Assembly (NCBI RefSeq): GCF_041929845.1 | Contig: NZ_JBHEEH010000001.1 | Span: 930,001-994,000 of the forward strand | Length of the DNA: 64,000 nt | DNA from: Paenochrobactrum pullorum | GTDB lineage: Bacteria > Pseudomonadota > Alphaproteobacteria > Rhizobiales > Rhizobiaceae | Direction: 5' to 3' | Part shown: positions 1-8,719 of the stretch, one piece after another | Layout of the letters: each line of letters opens with the position of its first letter | Numbering within the stretch: position 1 is the first letter of the stretch | The notes under the pieces: model-generated | What the model was told of the DNA's origin: nothing | Seen by the model: only the letters and a program-made list of their open reading frames with translations | Database searches by the model: none | Made by a program: the position numbers and the translations under genes

Positions 1-1451
1 TCTGCATCTTGGCTAAGTTCAGCGATAAACCCGTGAATATGCTCGCCATCTTCCAGCGGTAATTTGCGGATGACCAGATCAATTGCCTGAATGCCGTTGG
101 TGCCTTCATAAATTGGCGTAATGCGCGCATCACGCAGCAATTGCGCCGCCCCTGTTTCTTCTATGTAGCCCATGCCGCCATGCACTTGGACACCAAGCGA
201 GGCCACTTCGACGCCGATGTCGGTGGAAAACGCTTTAGCAAGCGGGGTGAGAAGGCTGGCGCGATTCGTCCAGAAATGTCTCTGGTCTGGCTCGGCCATT
301 TTTGCCATGTCGAGAGCAAAGGCACAATTATAGGCAATGGAGCGGGCGGCTTGCGTCAAAGCTTTCATGGTCAGCAGCATGAGCTGCACATCTGGGTGGA
401 CAATGATCGGTTCTGCCGCAGCCGATGAGGGCGTCCCACCGGTTCGCCCCTGTATACGTTCTTTTGCGTAAGTGATGGCTTTTTGCGTGGCAGCTTCTGC
501 CACACCGACACCTTGGATGCCGACCAGCAAACGGGCATTGTTCATCATGGTGAACATGCAGGCAAGGCCGCGGTTTTCTTCACCGATCAGATAGCCGACC
601 GCGCCGGCTTTAGAGTCTTCACCTTTACCGTCACCAAAAATCATTGTGCATGTCGGGGAGGCGTGAAGGCCTAGTTTATGTTCCAAACCGGCGCAGATAA
701 CATCATTGTGCTGGCCGAGGCCGCCATCGGCTTTAACTAAGAACTTCGGCACCAAAAACAGCGATATGCCTCTGCTGCCCTCCGGTGCATCGGGCAAGCG
801 TGCAAGCACCAGATGAATGATGTTGTCGGTCAGATCATGCTCGCCATAAGTGATGAAAATCTTCTGGCCAAAAATACGATAAGTGCCGTCATCACGGCGC
901 TCGGCACGGCAGCGCAAAGCACCAAGATCAGAGCCTGCTTGTGGCTCGGTCAGGTTCATGGTGCCCATCCATTCGCCGGAAATCAACTTGGGCAAATAGA
1001 TGTCTTTGATGGCCTGGTTTGCATGTTGTTCCAGCGCTTCCACAGCGCCGATGGTGAGAATAGGGCCAATGGCAAAACCAAGCGAGCCGGAATTCCACAT
1101 TTCATTAACAGCAACGGAGAGCGAAATCGGCAGAGCTTGTCCGCCATAATCTGCCGCACCGGTGAGGCTGTTCCATCCAGCTGCCGCCCAATCCTGATAA
1201 AGCTCTTTCCAGCCTTTGGCGGTGGCGACTTGTCCATCTTGCAGGCGCGCGCCTTCTTGGTCAGATGATTGACGTAAAGGTGTGATGCGGTTTTCAGTAA
1301 AGCGCGCGGCCTCATCCAGAATAGCATTAAGCAAATCTAGGCTAAGATCACCAAAGCGTTCTTCCTGTAATACTTTCGCAAAGCCACTGGTTTTAGTCCC
1401 TGTGACTTTTAGCAATGTGTGAAGAATTTCGGTGACGGGTGCGCGATACAT
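1..1451 (-). CDS. acyl-CoA dehydrogenase, C-terminal part cut by window edge
   Basis: Flavoprotein that would oxidise an acyl-CoA to the 2-enoyl-CoA. The translated N-terminus begins MYRAPVTEILHTLLK, typical of the long (about 590-residue) acyl-CoA dehydrogenase group that includes DmdC-like 3-methylmercaptopropionyl-CoA dehydrogenases. About 483 residues are visible, including MNLTEPQAGSDLGALR (the flavin-site TEPxAGSD motif) and the later QVHGGMGYIEETGAAQLLRD segment. The ATG at 1451 is chosen because GGAGG lies just upstream on the minus strand. The missing C-terminus lies before base 1. The family is clear, but the acyl substrate cannot be told from sequence; fatty acid or sulfonium-derived substrates are both possible. 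Confidence 0.9.
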   Translation of the reverse strand, partial: MYRAPVTEILHTLLKVTGTKTSGFAKVLQEERFGDLSLDLLNAILDEAARFTENRITPLRQSSDQEGARLQDGQVATAKGWKELYQDWAAAGWNSLTGAADYGGQALPISLSVAVNEMWNSGSLGFAIGPILTIGAVEALEQHANQAIKDIYLPKLISGEWMGTMNLTEPQAGSDLGALRCRAERRDDGTYRIFGQKIFITYGEHDLTDNIIHLVLARLPDAPEGSRGISLFLVPKFLVKADGGLGQHNDVICAGLEHKLGLHASPTCTMIFGDGKGEDSKAGAVGYLIGEENRGLACMFTMMNNARLLVGIQGVGVAEAATQKAITYAKERIQGRTGGTPSSAAAEPIIVHPDVQLMLLTMKALTQAARSIAYNCAFALDMAKMAEPDQRHFWTNRASLLTPLAKAFSTDIGVEVASLGVQVHGGMGYIEETGAAQLLRDARITPIYEGTNGIQAIDLVIRKLPLEDGEHIHGFIAELSQDA

Positions 1452-1537
1452 GAAGCCCTCCATCTGTCATGCGTTGAGATAGAAGTATCGGCTGGTTTTG
1501 GTAGGGTCAATGAGCGTTTTTACTTATGAGGGATATA

Positions 1538-1571
1538 AAAATCCCGCCTTTTTTGGGCGGGATTTTAAACT
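1538..1571 (-). terminator. intrinsic terminator after purD
   Basis: An 11-bp perfect stem (AAAATCCCGCC at 1538-1548 and GGCGGGATTTT at 1556-1566) is flanked by A/T runs. It lies directly downstream of the purD stop on the minus strand and upstream of the acyl-CoA dehydrogenase, so it ends purD transcription. Confidence 0.8.
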
Positions 1572-2851
1572 TACTGCTCTTGCTCGCGGATGATGGCGCG
1601 CCAGCCAATGTCACGACGGCAGAAACCATTGGGCCATTCGATCTTTTCAATCGCTTCATAGACTTTGGTTTGTGCGTCGCTTACCGAGCCGCCGGTGGCT
1701 GTCACATTCAAAACGCGTCCGCCATTGGCAACAAGATTGCCGTCTTTCAGCGCTGTGCCAGCATGGAAGATTTTGACATCTTCGGTTTTGGCCGCTTCGT
1801 CGAGACCTTTGATCACGCTGCCTTTTTGCGGGGCTTCCGGATAGCCTTTGGCTGCCATCACCACGGTCAGTGCGGTTTCATCTGAAAATGTCGGGCTGAC
1901 TTCGTCAAGCTTGCCATCGGCAGATGCTGCGAGCAGTTCCAGAAGATCTGATTGCAAACGCATCATCAGCACCTGACATTCGGGATCGCCAAAGCGGGTG
2001 TTATATTCAATCAGCTGCGGGCCGTCTTTGGTAATCATCAGGCCTGCAAAGAGAATGCCGGAAAACGGATGGCCGAGTTCTGCCATGCCGTGCATGGTTG
2101 GCTCAATCAGCTCTTTCATGGTGCGCTCAATCATTTCAGCCGGCATCACAGGCGCTGGTGAATAAGCGCCCATGCCGCCGGTGTTGGGGCCGGTGTCGCC
2201 GTCGCCCACACGTTTGTGGTCTTGGGCAGAGCCGAAAGGAATGGCGGTTTTGCCGTCGCACAGGCAGAAGAAGCTTGCTTCTTCACCATCGAGATAAGCT
2301 TCGACCACAACTTCTGCGCCAGCCTGACCGAAAGCACCTTCAAAACAGGCATCGACGGCTTCAAGTGCCTCTTCCAGTTCCATCGCAACCACGACGCCCT
2401 TACCAGCAGCAAGGCCGTCAGCTTTCACCACGATTGGTGCGCCTTGCTGGCGGATATAGGCTTTGGCTTTGGGCGCATTGTTGAAGCGGCCATAAGCACC
2501 GGTTGGAATGTTGAAACGGGCGCAAAGGTCTTTGGTAAAGCCTTTCGAACCTTCAAGCTGTGCAGCACCTTGTGAAGGGCCAAACACGCGGATGCCGTTT
2601 TTGCGTAAAGAATCGCTCAAACCATCAACAAGTGGCGCTTCAGGGCCGATGACCACCAGATCGATTGCCTTTTCCTTGGCAAATGCAACCACCGCATCAT
2701 GATCTTCGACATTGAGACTGACCAGTTCAGCATGGTCGGCAATGCCGGGATTGCCCGGTGAGCAATAGAGTTTATCAAGCAGTGGTGAGGTCGAGATTTT
2801 CCATGCTAAGGCATGTTCACGTCCGCCGGAACCAATCAACAGGACTTTCAT
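1571..2851 (-). CDS. purD: phosphoribosylamine--glycine ligase
   Basis: ATP-grasp enzyme of purine synthesis that joins glycine to 5-phosphoribosylamine to give GAR, in the cytoplasm. The 426-residue product matches the usual family length. It opens with MKVLLIGSGGREHALAWK, the PurD N-terminal domain. The middle holds KADGLAAGKGVVVA (ATP-grasp nucleotide site), and the metal-binding loop EYNTRFGDPECQ follows. An in-frame TTG or ATG upstream would add MEQV, but ATG 2851 has GGAG about ten bases before it and gives the family's normal start. It is divergent from ubiA and is followed by an intrinsic terminator, so it is probably monocistronic. Confidence 0.96.
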   Translation of the reverse strand: MKVLLIGSGGREHALAWKISTSPLLDKLYCSPGNPGIADHAELVSLNVEDHDAVVAFAKEKAIDLVVIGPEAPLVDGLSDSLRKNGIRVFGPSQGAAQLEGSKGFTKDLCARFNIPTGAYGRFNNAPKAKAYIRQQGAPIVVKADGLAAGKGVVVAMELEEALEAVDACFEGAFGQAGAEVVVEAYLDGEEASFFCLCDGKTAIPFGSAQDHKRVGDGDTGPNTGGMGAYSPAPVMPAEMIERTMKELIEPTMHGMAELGHPFSGILFAGLMITKDGPQLIEYNTRFGDPECQVLMMRLQSDLLELLAASADGKLDEVSPTFSDETALTVVMAAKGYPEAPQKGSVIKGLDEAAKTEDVKIFHAGTALKDGNLVANGGRVLNVTATGGSVSDAQTKVYEAIEKIEWPNGFCRRDIGWRAIIREQEQ

Positions 2852-3011
2852 AACTTGCTCCATCTTCGCTTGATCAGGTATAAGAGAAACTAGGTTGCTG
2901 GTTGTCTATTGACGAATGGGCAGACGGGCAAGTCCAAAGGCAAAGATTTTTAACGCTTTTGACCTGCTCAATCGCAAAAGCATAAGTAATATGAACAGGA
3001 CAGATCGCATT

Positions 3012-4028
3012 ATGGCGTCATCAAAAGCAGATCAGCATATTCAATCGCGTGAAATACGTGGTCGCGTTAAGGATGCGCCGTCCGGTCATTGGGCATATAA
3101 AACACTACCGCCAATACTTTGGCCTTATGCGCAGCTTGCGCGCTGGGATCGTCCGATTGGCTGGCAGTTGTTGCTATGGCCGTGCCTGTGGTCTGCGGCT
3201 TTGGTGGCAGGGGCAGGACTTGCCAATGTGGATGCAACAAGCGTTGAAAGTGTCTGGAGCGTTTTGCCATCCATCTGGCACATTATTTTGTTCACCATTG
3301 GCGCAATTGCCATGCGCGGTGCAGGCTGTACCTATAATGATCTGGTTGATCAGGATATTGACGATAAAGTCGACCGCACCCGTTCGCGTCCGCTGCCATC
3401 AGGGCAGGTGACACGCAAACAGGCGAAGATTTTTCTTGTTCTACAAGCACTGGTTGGCTTAGCTGTTGTTCTGCAATTCAACTGGTTTTCTATTTGGCTG
3501 GGCGTCGGATCGCTGGCGATTGTTGCTGCCTATCCGTTTATGAAGCGCATCACCAACTGGCCGCAATTTGTGCTGGGGCTTGCCTTCTCATGGGGGGCGT
3601 TGATGGGCTGGGCAGCAGATCGCGGCAGCCTCGCATTGGCACCTGTCCTGCTTTATATCGGCTCGATCATGTGGGTGATCGGTTATGACACTATCTACGC
3701 CCATCAGGATAAGGAAGATGATGCATTGGTGGGTGTTCGCTCAACAGCACGTTTGTTCGGCAACCGCACCAAACAGGCTTTGTTTGTGCTTTATGGCGGT
3801 GCGTTGATATGTTTCGCGGCAGCCTTTGCAGTGGCCGAAGTGCCAATGCCGGCTTTGGCTGGATTGCTTGCCGCTGCTGCCCATATGTTCCGCCAGATCA
3901 GGGTGCTGGATATTGATAATCCCGATCAGTGCCTGAGTTTGTTCAAATCCAATCACATTGTCGGTTTTTTGATTTTTGCAGGGCTTGTTTTCGGCTCGCT
4001 CTGGTTTGTGATTAAGCCGCTCGTTTGA
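3012..4028 (+). CDS. ubiA: 4-hydroxybenzoate polyprenyltransferase
   Basis: Integral membrane prenyltransferase that attaches the polyprenyl tail to 4-hydroxybenzoate in ubiquinone synthesis. With ATG 3012 the product is 338 residues. The two aspartate-rich prenyl-diphosphate/Mg sites are visible: NDLVDQDIDDKVD at about 109-121 and YDTIYAHQDKEDD at about 225-237, among several hydrophobic helices. Start choice is uncertain. ATG 3012 has AGGA eleven bases upstream, ATG 2991 has no clear Shine-Dalgarno, and the frame stays open to 2916. It is divergent from purD and convergent with pdxH. The product supplies the quinone pool that feeds the oxidase encoded farther right. Confidence 0.95.
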   Translation: MASSKADQHIQSREIRGRVKDAPSGHWAYKTLPPILWPYAQLARWDRPIGWQLLLWPCLWSAALVAGAGLANVDATSVESVWSVLPSIWHIILFTIGAIAMRGAGCTYNDLVDQDIDDKVDRTRSRPLPSGQVTRKQAKIFLVLQALVGLAVVLQFNWFSIWLGVGSLAIVAAYPFMKRITNWPQFVLGLAFSWGALMGWAADRGSLALAPVLLYIGSIMWVIGYDTIYAHQDKEDDALVGVRSTARLFGNRTKQALFVLYGGALICFAAAFAVAEVPMPALAGLLAAAAHMFRQIRVLDIDNPDQCLSLFKSNHIVGFLIFAGLVFGSLWFVIKPLV

Positions 4029-4042
4029 GCGGCTTAATTTTT
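4011..4042 (+). terminator. intrinsic terminator overlapping the ubiA stop
   Basis: A perfect 12-bp stem (ATTAAGCCGCTC at 4011-4022, GAGCGGCTTAAT at 4027-4038) with a 4-base loop and a T run. The ubiA stop codon (4026-4028) lies inside the hairpin, so the 5' arm is coding. It may act for both ubiA and the convergent pdxH. Confidence 0.85.
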
Positions 4043-4050
4043 GAGCAATA

Positions 4051-4671
4051 TCACGGATAGAGACGGGCAGACTGCCAATCTGATTCCGGGTCTGGGCGTG
4101 TAAACTGTACGCGGTCATGCAGACGGAAAGCGCGGTCATGCCAGAACTCGATGGATGTCGGACGGATTCTAAAGCCTGACCAATAAGCGGGGCGCGGGAT
4201 AGAGCCGATAGCATAGCGGGTGGTATATTCGGCAACCGCTTTTTCTAACGCAAAACGGCTTTCCAGCGGGCGTGACTGTTTGGATGCCCATGCACCGATG
4301 CGGCTGCCGCGGGCGCGTGAGGCGTAATATTCATCCGCTTCCTGGTCACTGACCTTTTCAACCGGTCCACGAATGCGCACCTGACGGCGTAGCGATTTCC
4401 AGTGGAAACACATGGCGGCTTTTTCGGCAAAAAGCACTTCACGACCCTTTTGGCTTTCGTAATTGGTATAAAAAACAAAGCCACGTTCATCGAAATCTTT
4501 GAGCAAAACCATGCGCACATTCGGCATGCCATGCTCATCAACAGTTGCAACTGCTACGGCATTCGGATCGTTCGGTTCAGAAACTTCTGCTTCTTTCAGC
4601 CATTGACCAAACAGTTGAAATGGTTCGGAAGCTTGCGTAAAGTCACTATTCGTTAACTTGCTATCGCTCAT
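4051..4671 (-). CDS. pdxH: pyridoxamine 5'-phosphate oxidase
   Basis: FMN enzyme that oxidises PNP or PMP to pyridoxal 5'-phosphate, the last step of B6 synthesis and salvage. The 206-residue product begins MSDSKLTNSDF. It carries NVRMVLLKDFDERGFVFYTNYES (the FMN/PLP-binding beta-barrel), the SRIGAWASKQSRPLESR segment, and the C-terminal W-x-S-x-R-L-Y-P ending characteristic of PdxH. ATG 4671 is preceded by AAAGG; the frame is open further upstream to 4728, but that extension (MRIMADQCVSFF) is unlike the family. It is convergent with ubiA and divergent from the lipoprotein gene. Confidence 0.96.
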   Translation of the reverse strand: MSDSKLTNSDFTQASEPFQLFGQWLKEAEVSEPNDPNAVAVATVDEHGMPNVRMVLLKDFDERGFVFYTNYESQKGREVLFAEKAAMCFHWKSLRRQVRIRGPVEKVSDQEADEYYASRARGSRIGAWASKQSRPLESRFALEKAVAEYTTRYAIGSIPRPAYWSGFRIRPTSIEFWHDRAFRLHDRVQFTRPDPESDWQSARLYP

Positions 4672-4707
4672 AATCACGCCTTTATCACACAAAAAAAAGG
4701 AAACGCA

Positions 4708-5178
4708 TTGGTCAGCCATAATGCGCACCTTATGTTAAAGACAAGTTTCGCATCTCCGATCGCACCCAAATGCCATCGTTGGGTAGCATTGTGCAGCCTG
4801 ATTTTTGTTGCCGGTTGCGCCATGGGTGGTGTCAGTATCGAAAGTGCTGTTCCTGATGCATCATCCATAACAGGTTCAGTTGCACCTTCACAACAGCCGG
4901 ATACAGACAATGAAACGCTTTCCGACCGCAATGCGATCCGCAATGTAGTGTCTGCGCTTGATTTCAGCACATGGGGCATGAAGCCGGTGCCGTGGGCAAA
5001 TCCGGACACAGGCAGTCAAGGCGTTATCAATCAGGTTTCTGAAGTGCAGAAAACAGATGAACTGTGCCGCGAATTTGAAACATCGCGGCAGGCATTCAAC
5101 GGCGTTTCACTCTATCGTGGCGAAACTTGCATGCGAAAAGGTGGCGATTGGGTGTTGAAATCCTTCGCGCCGGTTTGA
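4708..5178 (+). CDS. small lipoprotein, RT0821/Lpp0805-like surface protein family
   Basis: Predicted lipoprotein of 156 residues (148 if ATG 4732 is used). A hydrophobic stretch ending LIFVAGCAMGG is a lipobox with cleavage before Cys, so the mature protein should be lipid-anchored. The C-terminal half (SALDFSTWGMKPVPW, then CREFETSRQAFNGVSLYRGETCMRKG in two Cys-bearing parts) resembles the 17-kDa-like surface antigen family; that assignment is by memory of family patterns and is moderate. The TTG at 4708 has a good AAGGA six to seven bases upstream, while ATG 4732 has none. The role is unknown, possibly outer-membrane structure. Confidence 0.75.
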   Translation: MVSHNAHLMLKTSFASPIAPKCHRWVALCSLIFVAGCAMGGVSIESAVPDASSITGSVAPSQQPDTDNETLSDRNAIRNVVSALDFSTWGMKPVPWANPDTGSQGVINQVSEVQKTDELCREFETSRQAFNGVSLYRGETCMRKGGDWVLKSFAPV

Positions 5179-5310
5179 TTTGGCACTTTATTGGCTTTTA
5201 ACTGTCATTTTTTACGTGTTTCAGAGAATAAATCTGGAACTTTGCCAATATGATGCGCATATAAGATTTAATAGTGTTTTTTGAGCGATTATTCGTGAAA
5301 GAGAGTGTGT

Positions 5311-6231
5311 ATGCGCGATCCCTATAGCGTGTTGGGCGTCGCTAAATCTGCGAAGCCCGAAGAAATTAAATCTGCATTTCGTAAGTTGGCCAAGAAGTTC
5401 CATCCGGATCAGAATAAAGATGATCCAACGGCACAAGCCAAGTTTTCCGAGATTAATCAGGCTTACGAAATTCTTGGTGATAAAGACCGCCGCGCCCAGT
5501 TTGACCGTGGCGAAATTGATGCTGAAGGCAAACAAACATTTCAGGGCTTTGGTGGCGGTGCTGGTGGTTTTGGCGGCAATGGCGGCGGAGATCCGTTTGC
5601 TGGCTTTCGCCAAGGTGCTGGTCAAGGCGGTTTCCGTCAGGCCGGAGGCTTTGGCGGCGGTGCTGAAGATATTTTCAGCGAGATTTTTGGCGGTGGATTC
5701 GGCGGCGGGCGTCAACGTACGAACCGTCCTGCCAAGGGCGCTGATTTGTCAGCGACAATTTTTGCAAGCCTTGAACAGGTTGCGGGTGCCGAAAAAGTTG
5801 AAGCCGTTTTCCCTAACGGTAAAAATCTTGCGATCAAACTTCCGGCCTTTGTAGAGGACGGTCAGGTTATCCGTTTGAAAGGGCAGGGCGAACAGCCGAT
5901 GGGTGGTGTCGCCGGCGATGCGATGGTGACCGTCAAATTCAAAACCCATCCGCGGTTTGAGGTCAAAGGGCGTGATCTGCATCTGGATTTGCCGATCAGC
6001 CTTAAAGATGCGGTGCTTGGTGGTCGTGCTGAAGTCGAAACCTTGACAGGTCGTCTGGCGGTTAAAATACCGGCATGGTCAAGTTCCGACAAGGTGCTGC
6101 GCCTGAAGGGAAAAGGTCTGCCGGTTAAAACGGGCGGTCATGCCGATTTATTTGTGCATATTCGTTTAATGTTGCCGGAAAATGGTGACGAAGCCTTGAA
6201 AGCATTTTTTGAAAAAGCTGATGCTTCTTGA
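5311..6231 (+). CDS. DnaJ-type co-chaperone lacking the zinc finger (CbpA-like)
   Basis: J-domain partner of DnaK. The 306-residue protein opens with MRDPYSVLGVAKSAKPEEIK and contains the catalytic HPD within KKFHPDQNKDD (J-domain residues 1-65). A Gly/Phe-rich linker (about 75-135, many GGFGG repeats) and the C-terminal substrate-binding beta domains follow. The CxxCxGxG zinc repeats of true DnaJ are absent, so this is a type II/CbpA-like protein and not DnaJ itself. ATG 5311 is preferred over the upstream GTG 5305; GAAAGAGAG precedes it. It stands alone and is ended by a terminator near 6340. Confidence 0.92.
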   Translation: MRDPYSVLGVAKSAKPEEIKSAFRKLAKKFHPDQNKDDPTAQAKFSEINQAYEILGDKDRRAQFDRGEIDAEGKQTFQGFGGGAGGFGGNGGGDPFAGFRQGAGQGGFRQAGGFGGGAEDIFSEIFGGGFGGGRQRTNRPAKGADLSATIFASLEQVAGAEKVEAVFPNGKNLAIKLPAFVEDGQVIRLKGQGEQPMGGVAGDAMVTVKFKTHPRFEVKGRDLHLDLPISLKDAVLGGRAEVETLTGRLAVKIPAWSSSDKVLRLKGKGLPVKTGGHADLFVHIRLMLPENGDEALKAFFEKADAS

Positions 6232-6335
6232 AAATGACACCAATAACAGTGCGGTATTCACGTAAACTTTGCCTTGAATTTATAAAGTGAATGGTTTTAT
6301 ACTTCGGGTCTATTAAATTATAGTGCCCGTCAGGG

Positions 6336-6365
6336 TGCCGGTTCAGTGATGAGCCGGCATTTTTT
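6336..6365 (+). terminator. intrinsic terminator after the dnaJ-like gene
   Basis: TGCCGGTTCA (6336-6345) pairs with TGAGCCGGCA (6350-6359) with one G-U pair and is followed by six T. It lies about 100 bases past the co-chaperone stop and before fabI. Confidence 0.8.
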
Positions 6366-6513
6366 CGGCGTTTCATAGAAACCTATCCTCATTATCACCA
6401 GCAATGATGATCGTGAGGATTTGTTTTTTCATGTCATTTCATTCACATTGCTTGAACCTTGTGCCTAGCTGTGCAATAGGCAAGTAGTGAATAATTTCGA
6501 TGAGGACCGGTGT

Positions 6514-7332
6514 ATGACCGCAAAGTCTGGGTTGTTGCAAGGCAAACGCGGATTGATTTTAGGCGTAGCCAATAATCGGTCAATCGCCTGGGGTATAGCA
6601 AAAGCTGCTCATGAGGCGGGGGCTGAACTGGCTTTCACTTATCATGGTGATGCTCTTAAAAAACGCGTAGAGCCACTGGCAGCAGAATTGGGCGCATTTG
6701 TCTGCGGCGATTGTGATGTTGCTGATGGTGCCAGTATTGATGCAATTTTTGAAAAATTGGAACAAAAGTGGGGCAAGCTTGACTTCGTCGTGCATGCCAT
6801 CGGCTTTTCAGACAAGGATGAGCTGACCGGCCGTTATGTCGACACGTCGGAAGCAAACTTCAACAACACCATGTTGATCTCGGTTTATTCGCTGACTGCA
6901 ATTTCGCGTCGTGCAGAAAAATTGATGAAGGATGGTGGCTCTATACTGACACTGACCTATTATGGTGCAGAAAAAGTCATGCCTAACTACAATGTTATGG
7001 GCGTGGCAAAGGCCGCACTTGAAGCCAGTGTTAAATATCTGGCGGTTGATTTGGGGCCGCAGAACATTCGCGTTAACGCGATTTCCGCAGGGCCAATCAA
7101 AACGCTTGCTGCTTCCGGCATTGGTGACTTCCGCTACATTCTGAAATGGAACGAATATAACGCGCCATTGCGTCGTACTGTTACCATTGATGAAGTGGGT
7201 GACGTCGGTCTTTATTTCTTGTCGGATTTGTCCCGTTCGGTGACCGGTGAAGTGCATCATGCGGATTCGGGCTATCATGTCGTTGGCATGAAAGCCGTCG
7301 ATGCTCCGGATATTTCTGTCATTAAAGATTAA
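6514..7332 (+). CDS. fabI: enoyl-[acyl-carrier-protein] reductase (NADH)
   Basis: Short-chain dehydrogenase that reduces enoyl-ACP in the last step of each fatty-acid elongation cycle. The 272-residue product has the divergent FabI nucleotide motif GLILGVANNRSIAWGIAKA (residues 13-31) and the catalytic Tyr159-x6-Lys166 in YNVMGVAKAALE. It ends in the FabI-like HHADSGYHVVGMK. ATG 6514 follows GAGG at good spacing; an upstream in-frame GTG (6487) lacks support. The histidine phosphatase gene begins nine bases after its stop, so the two are probably co-transcribed. FabI is the triclosan target in bacteria that rely on it. Confidence 0.96.
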   Translation: MTAKSGLLQGKRGLILGVANNRSIAWGIAKAAHEAGAELAFTYHGDALKKRVEPLAAELGAFVCGDCDVADGASIDAIFEKLEQKWGKLDFVVHAIGFSDKDELTGRYVDTSEANFNNTMLISVYSLTAISRRAEKLMKDGGSILTLTYYGAEKVMPNYNVMGVAKAALEASVKYLAVDLGPQNIRVNAISAGPIKTLAASGIGDFRYILKWNEYNAPLRRTVTIDEVGDVGLYFLSDLSRSVTGEVHHADSGYHVVGMKAVDAPDISVIKD

Positions 7333-7341
7333 GGTGTCGCT

Positions 7342-7932
7342 GTGACCCGGGAAATTATTTACTTTTCGCGTCACGGCGAAACTGACTGGAACGTATCGCA
7401 ACGCGTTCAGGGCCAGCTTGATATCGATATTAATAATAATGGCAGGTCTCAGGCTGACCGGAACGGGTTGATGCTGAAAGAACTGATCGGCAGTGCCGAC
7501 GGTTTTGATTTTGTTGCAAGCCCGTTACGCAGAACGCGTGAAACGATGGAACGTATCCGTCTGGGTATGGGGCTTGATCCTTTCGCCTACCGCACTGATC
7601 CATTGCTGATGGAAGTCAATTTTGGCGACTGGCAGGGCTTTATGATGGAAGATATCGCGAAAAAGCGCGATGATCTCATCCATGAACGCGCCCATGACAA
7701 GTGGAATTTCGTGCCGCCGGGTGAATTTGCCGAAAGCTATCAGATACTGTCGGAGCGCATCCAGAAATGGATTGCAACTGTCGAGCAAAAAACTGTTTGC
7801 GTCACCCATGGTGGCTGTATTCGCACCCTGTTTCATGTCTATGGCGGTTTGGACGGCCACGATGCCGCCAATCTGGCTATTCCGCAGGATAAAATCCTGA
7901 AATTGGAAAATGGACAGCTGAGCTGGCACTAA
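7342..7932 (+). CDS. histidine phosphatase / phosphoglycerate mutase-like protein
   Basis: Phosphatase-superfamily protein of 196 residues. The phospho-acceptor motif SRHGETDWN lies at residues 9-17, and the second catalytic His is in VCVTHGGCIRTLF near the C-terminus. This type is often annotated GpmB but usually acts as a broad or specialised phosphatase rather than a glycolytic mutase. The start is GTG 7342, with AAGG seven bases upstream overlapping the fabI stop region. It is the second gene of a fabI operon. It ends six bases from the convergent stress-barrel gene with no visible terminator between them. Confidence 0.88.
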   Translation: MTREIIYFSRHGETDWNVSQRVQGQLDIDINNNGRSQADRNGLMLKELIGSADGFDFVASPLRRTRETMERIRLGMGLDPFAYRTDPLLMEVNFGDWQGFMMEDIAKKRDDLIHERAHDKWNFVPPGEFAESYQILSERIQKWIATVEQKTVCVTHGGCIRTLFHVYGGLDGHDAANLAIPQDKILKLENGQLSWH

Positions 7933-7938
7933 GTTTCT

Positions 7939-8391
7939 CTAACTAACGACGAAATCAAAAACAAGCGCGCCTTGGGCATCAAGCAAGGGGCTAACCAGCT
8001 TTTTGAATTTGTGATGTGCCGCATCGTAAAATTGCGGATCACGTACAAGCGGCTCGCCGACATAATAATTGCGGTCACCTTCGGATTTGAAGGTGACGAT
8101 AAAGCCGAGGGTAAAGCCTTGGCTCGCACCTTCACCGTTCATTTGCTCGCCATAAGTAAGCGATTGAATATACGGCCTGTGATCGCGTTTGCAGCGTTGT
8201 TGCAGGCTTTTAAACTCCGCCGTTACCTGATCTATTTGTGCGCTTGTGACATCCGTTTTGAAGCGGAACAGAACAATATGTTTGATCGTGCCGGGCTTGT
8301 AATCATGACTGGTAAACTGATCCGCGCCGACACAGCTTAAATCTTTCAGCAATTGGGTTTCTGCCGGTAATGCATCTGTCATTGCTGCCAT
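7939..8391 (-). CDS. stress-responsive alpha/beta barrel (Dabb) domain protein
   Basis: A 150-residue protein with a C-terminal dimeric alpha-beta barrel of the Dabb type. The signature is KHIVLFRFKTDVTSAQIDQV and the later LGFIVTFKSEGDRNYYVGEP and DAAHHKFKKLVSPLL. Family members form small homodimeric ferredoxin-like barrels; a few are enzymes but most have no known function. A short N-terminal extension (about 35 residues) precedes the domain. ATG 8391 is the upstream-most Met; Met4 (8382) is also possible because no strong ribosome binding site separates them. It lies downstream of the DUF1344 gene on the same strand. Confidence 0.82.
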   Translation of the reverse strand: MAAMTDALPAETQLLKDLSCVGADQFTSHDYKPGTIKHIVLFRFKTDVTSAQIDQVTAEFKSLQQRCKRDHRPYIQSLTYGEQMNGEGASQGFTLGFIVTFKSEGDRNYYVGEPLVRDPQFYDAAHHKFKKLVSPLLDAQGALVFDFVVS

Positions 8392-8422
8392 GATAATATC
8401 TTTTTAAAAATAAAAAGCTGGA

Positions 8423-8449
8423 AGCTCTGCCGTGAAAAATGGCGGAGCT
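8423..8449 (-). terminator. hairpin between the DUF1344 and Dabb genes
   Basis: AGCTCTGCC (8423-8431) pairs with GGCGGAGCT (8441-8449) with one wobble. On the minus strand it follows the DUF1344 gene. The T-rich run comes several bases later, so it is at best a weak terminator or processing site. Confidence 0.4.
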
Positions 8450-8467
8450 ATTATAAATCTCACAACA

Positions 8468-8719
8468 TCAAGGGGCATCCTGAAGGTCGGTGACATAGCG
8501 TATATCGTCTACCTGATCATAGAGGATGATGACCTTCATGCCGGGCTTGATGAAAGTGTAATCAAATTCATTCGGCAATTGATAGCGTTTGTTGTCATCC
8601 AATGTGATAGTTTCATTGGCTTCATCAATAGAACGGATTTTACCTTCTATATCTTCGGCCATGACGCTGGTCGAGAAAAGCGATAAAATAATAAAGGCAA
8701 GGCCGACGATATATTGCAT
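8468..8719 (-). CDS. DUF1344 family small secreted protein
   Basis: An 83-residue protein with a cleavable signal peptide (MQYIVGLAFIILSLFSTSVMAED, in two hydrophobic parts, cut after VMA). A compact beta domain follows: EGKIRSIDEANETITLDD and then the PNEFDYTFIKPGMKVIILYD segment. This is the pattern of the rhizobial DUF1344 proteins, predicted OB-like periplasmic proteins of unknown function. The start ATG at 8719 gives a normal signal sequence. It is divergent from aroC across a 305-base AT-rich spacer. Confidence 0.85.
   Translation of the reverse strand: MQYIVGLAFIILSLFSTSVMAEDIEGKIRSIDEANETITLDDNKRYQLPNEFDYTFIKPGMKVIILYDQVDDIRYVTDLQDAP

Noticed and set aside
813..1268. A 151-codon plus-strand frame
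   Set aside because: Opposite strand of the acyl-CoA dehydrogenase, whose own translation is clear.
5221..5715. A 164-codon minus-strand frame
   Set aside because: Antisense to the J-domain and Gly/Phe region of the co-chaperone.
6808..7401. A 197-codon minus-strand frame
   Set aside because: Antisense to fabI and the histidine phosphatase; no ribosome binding site and no domain.
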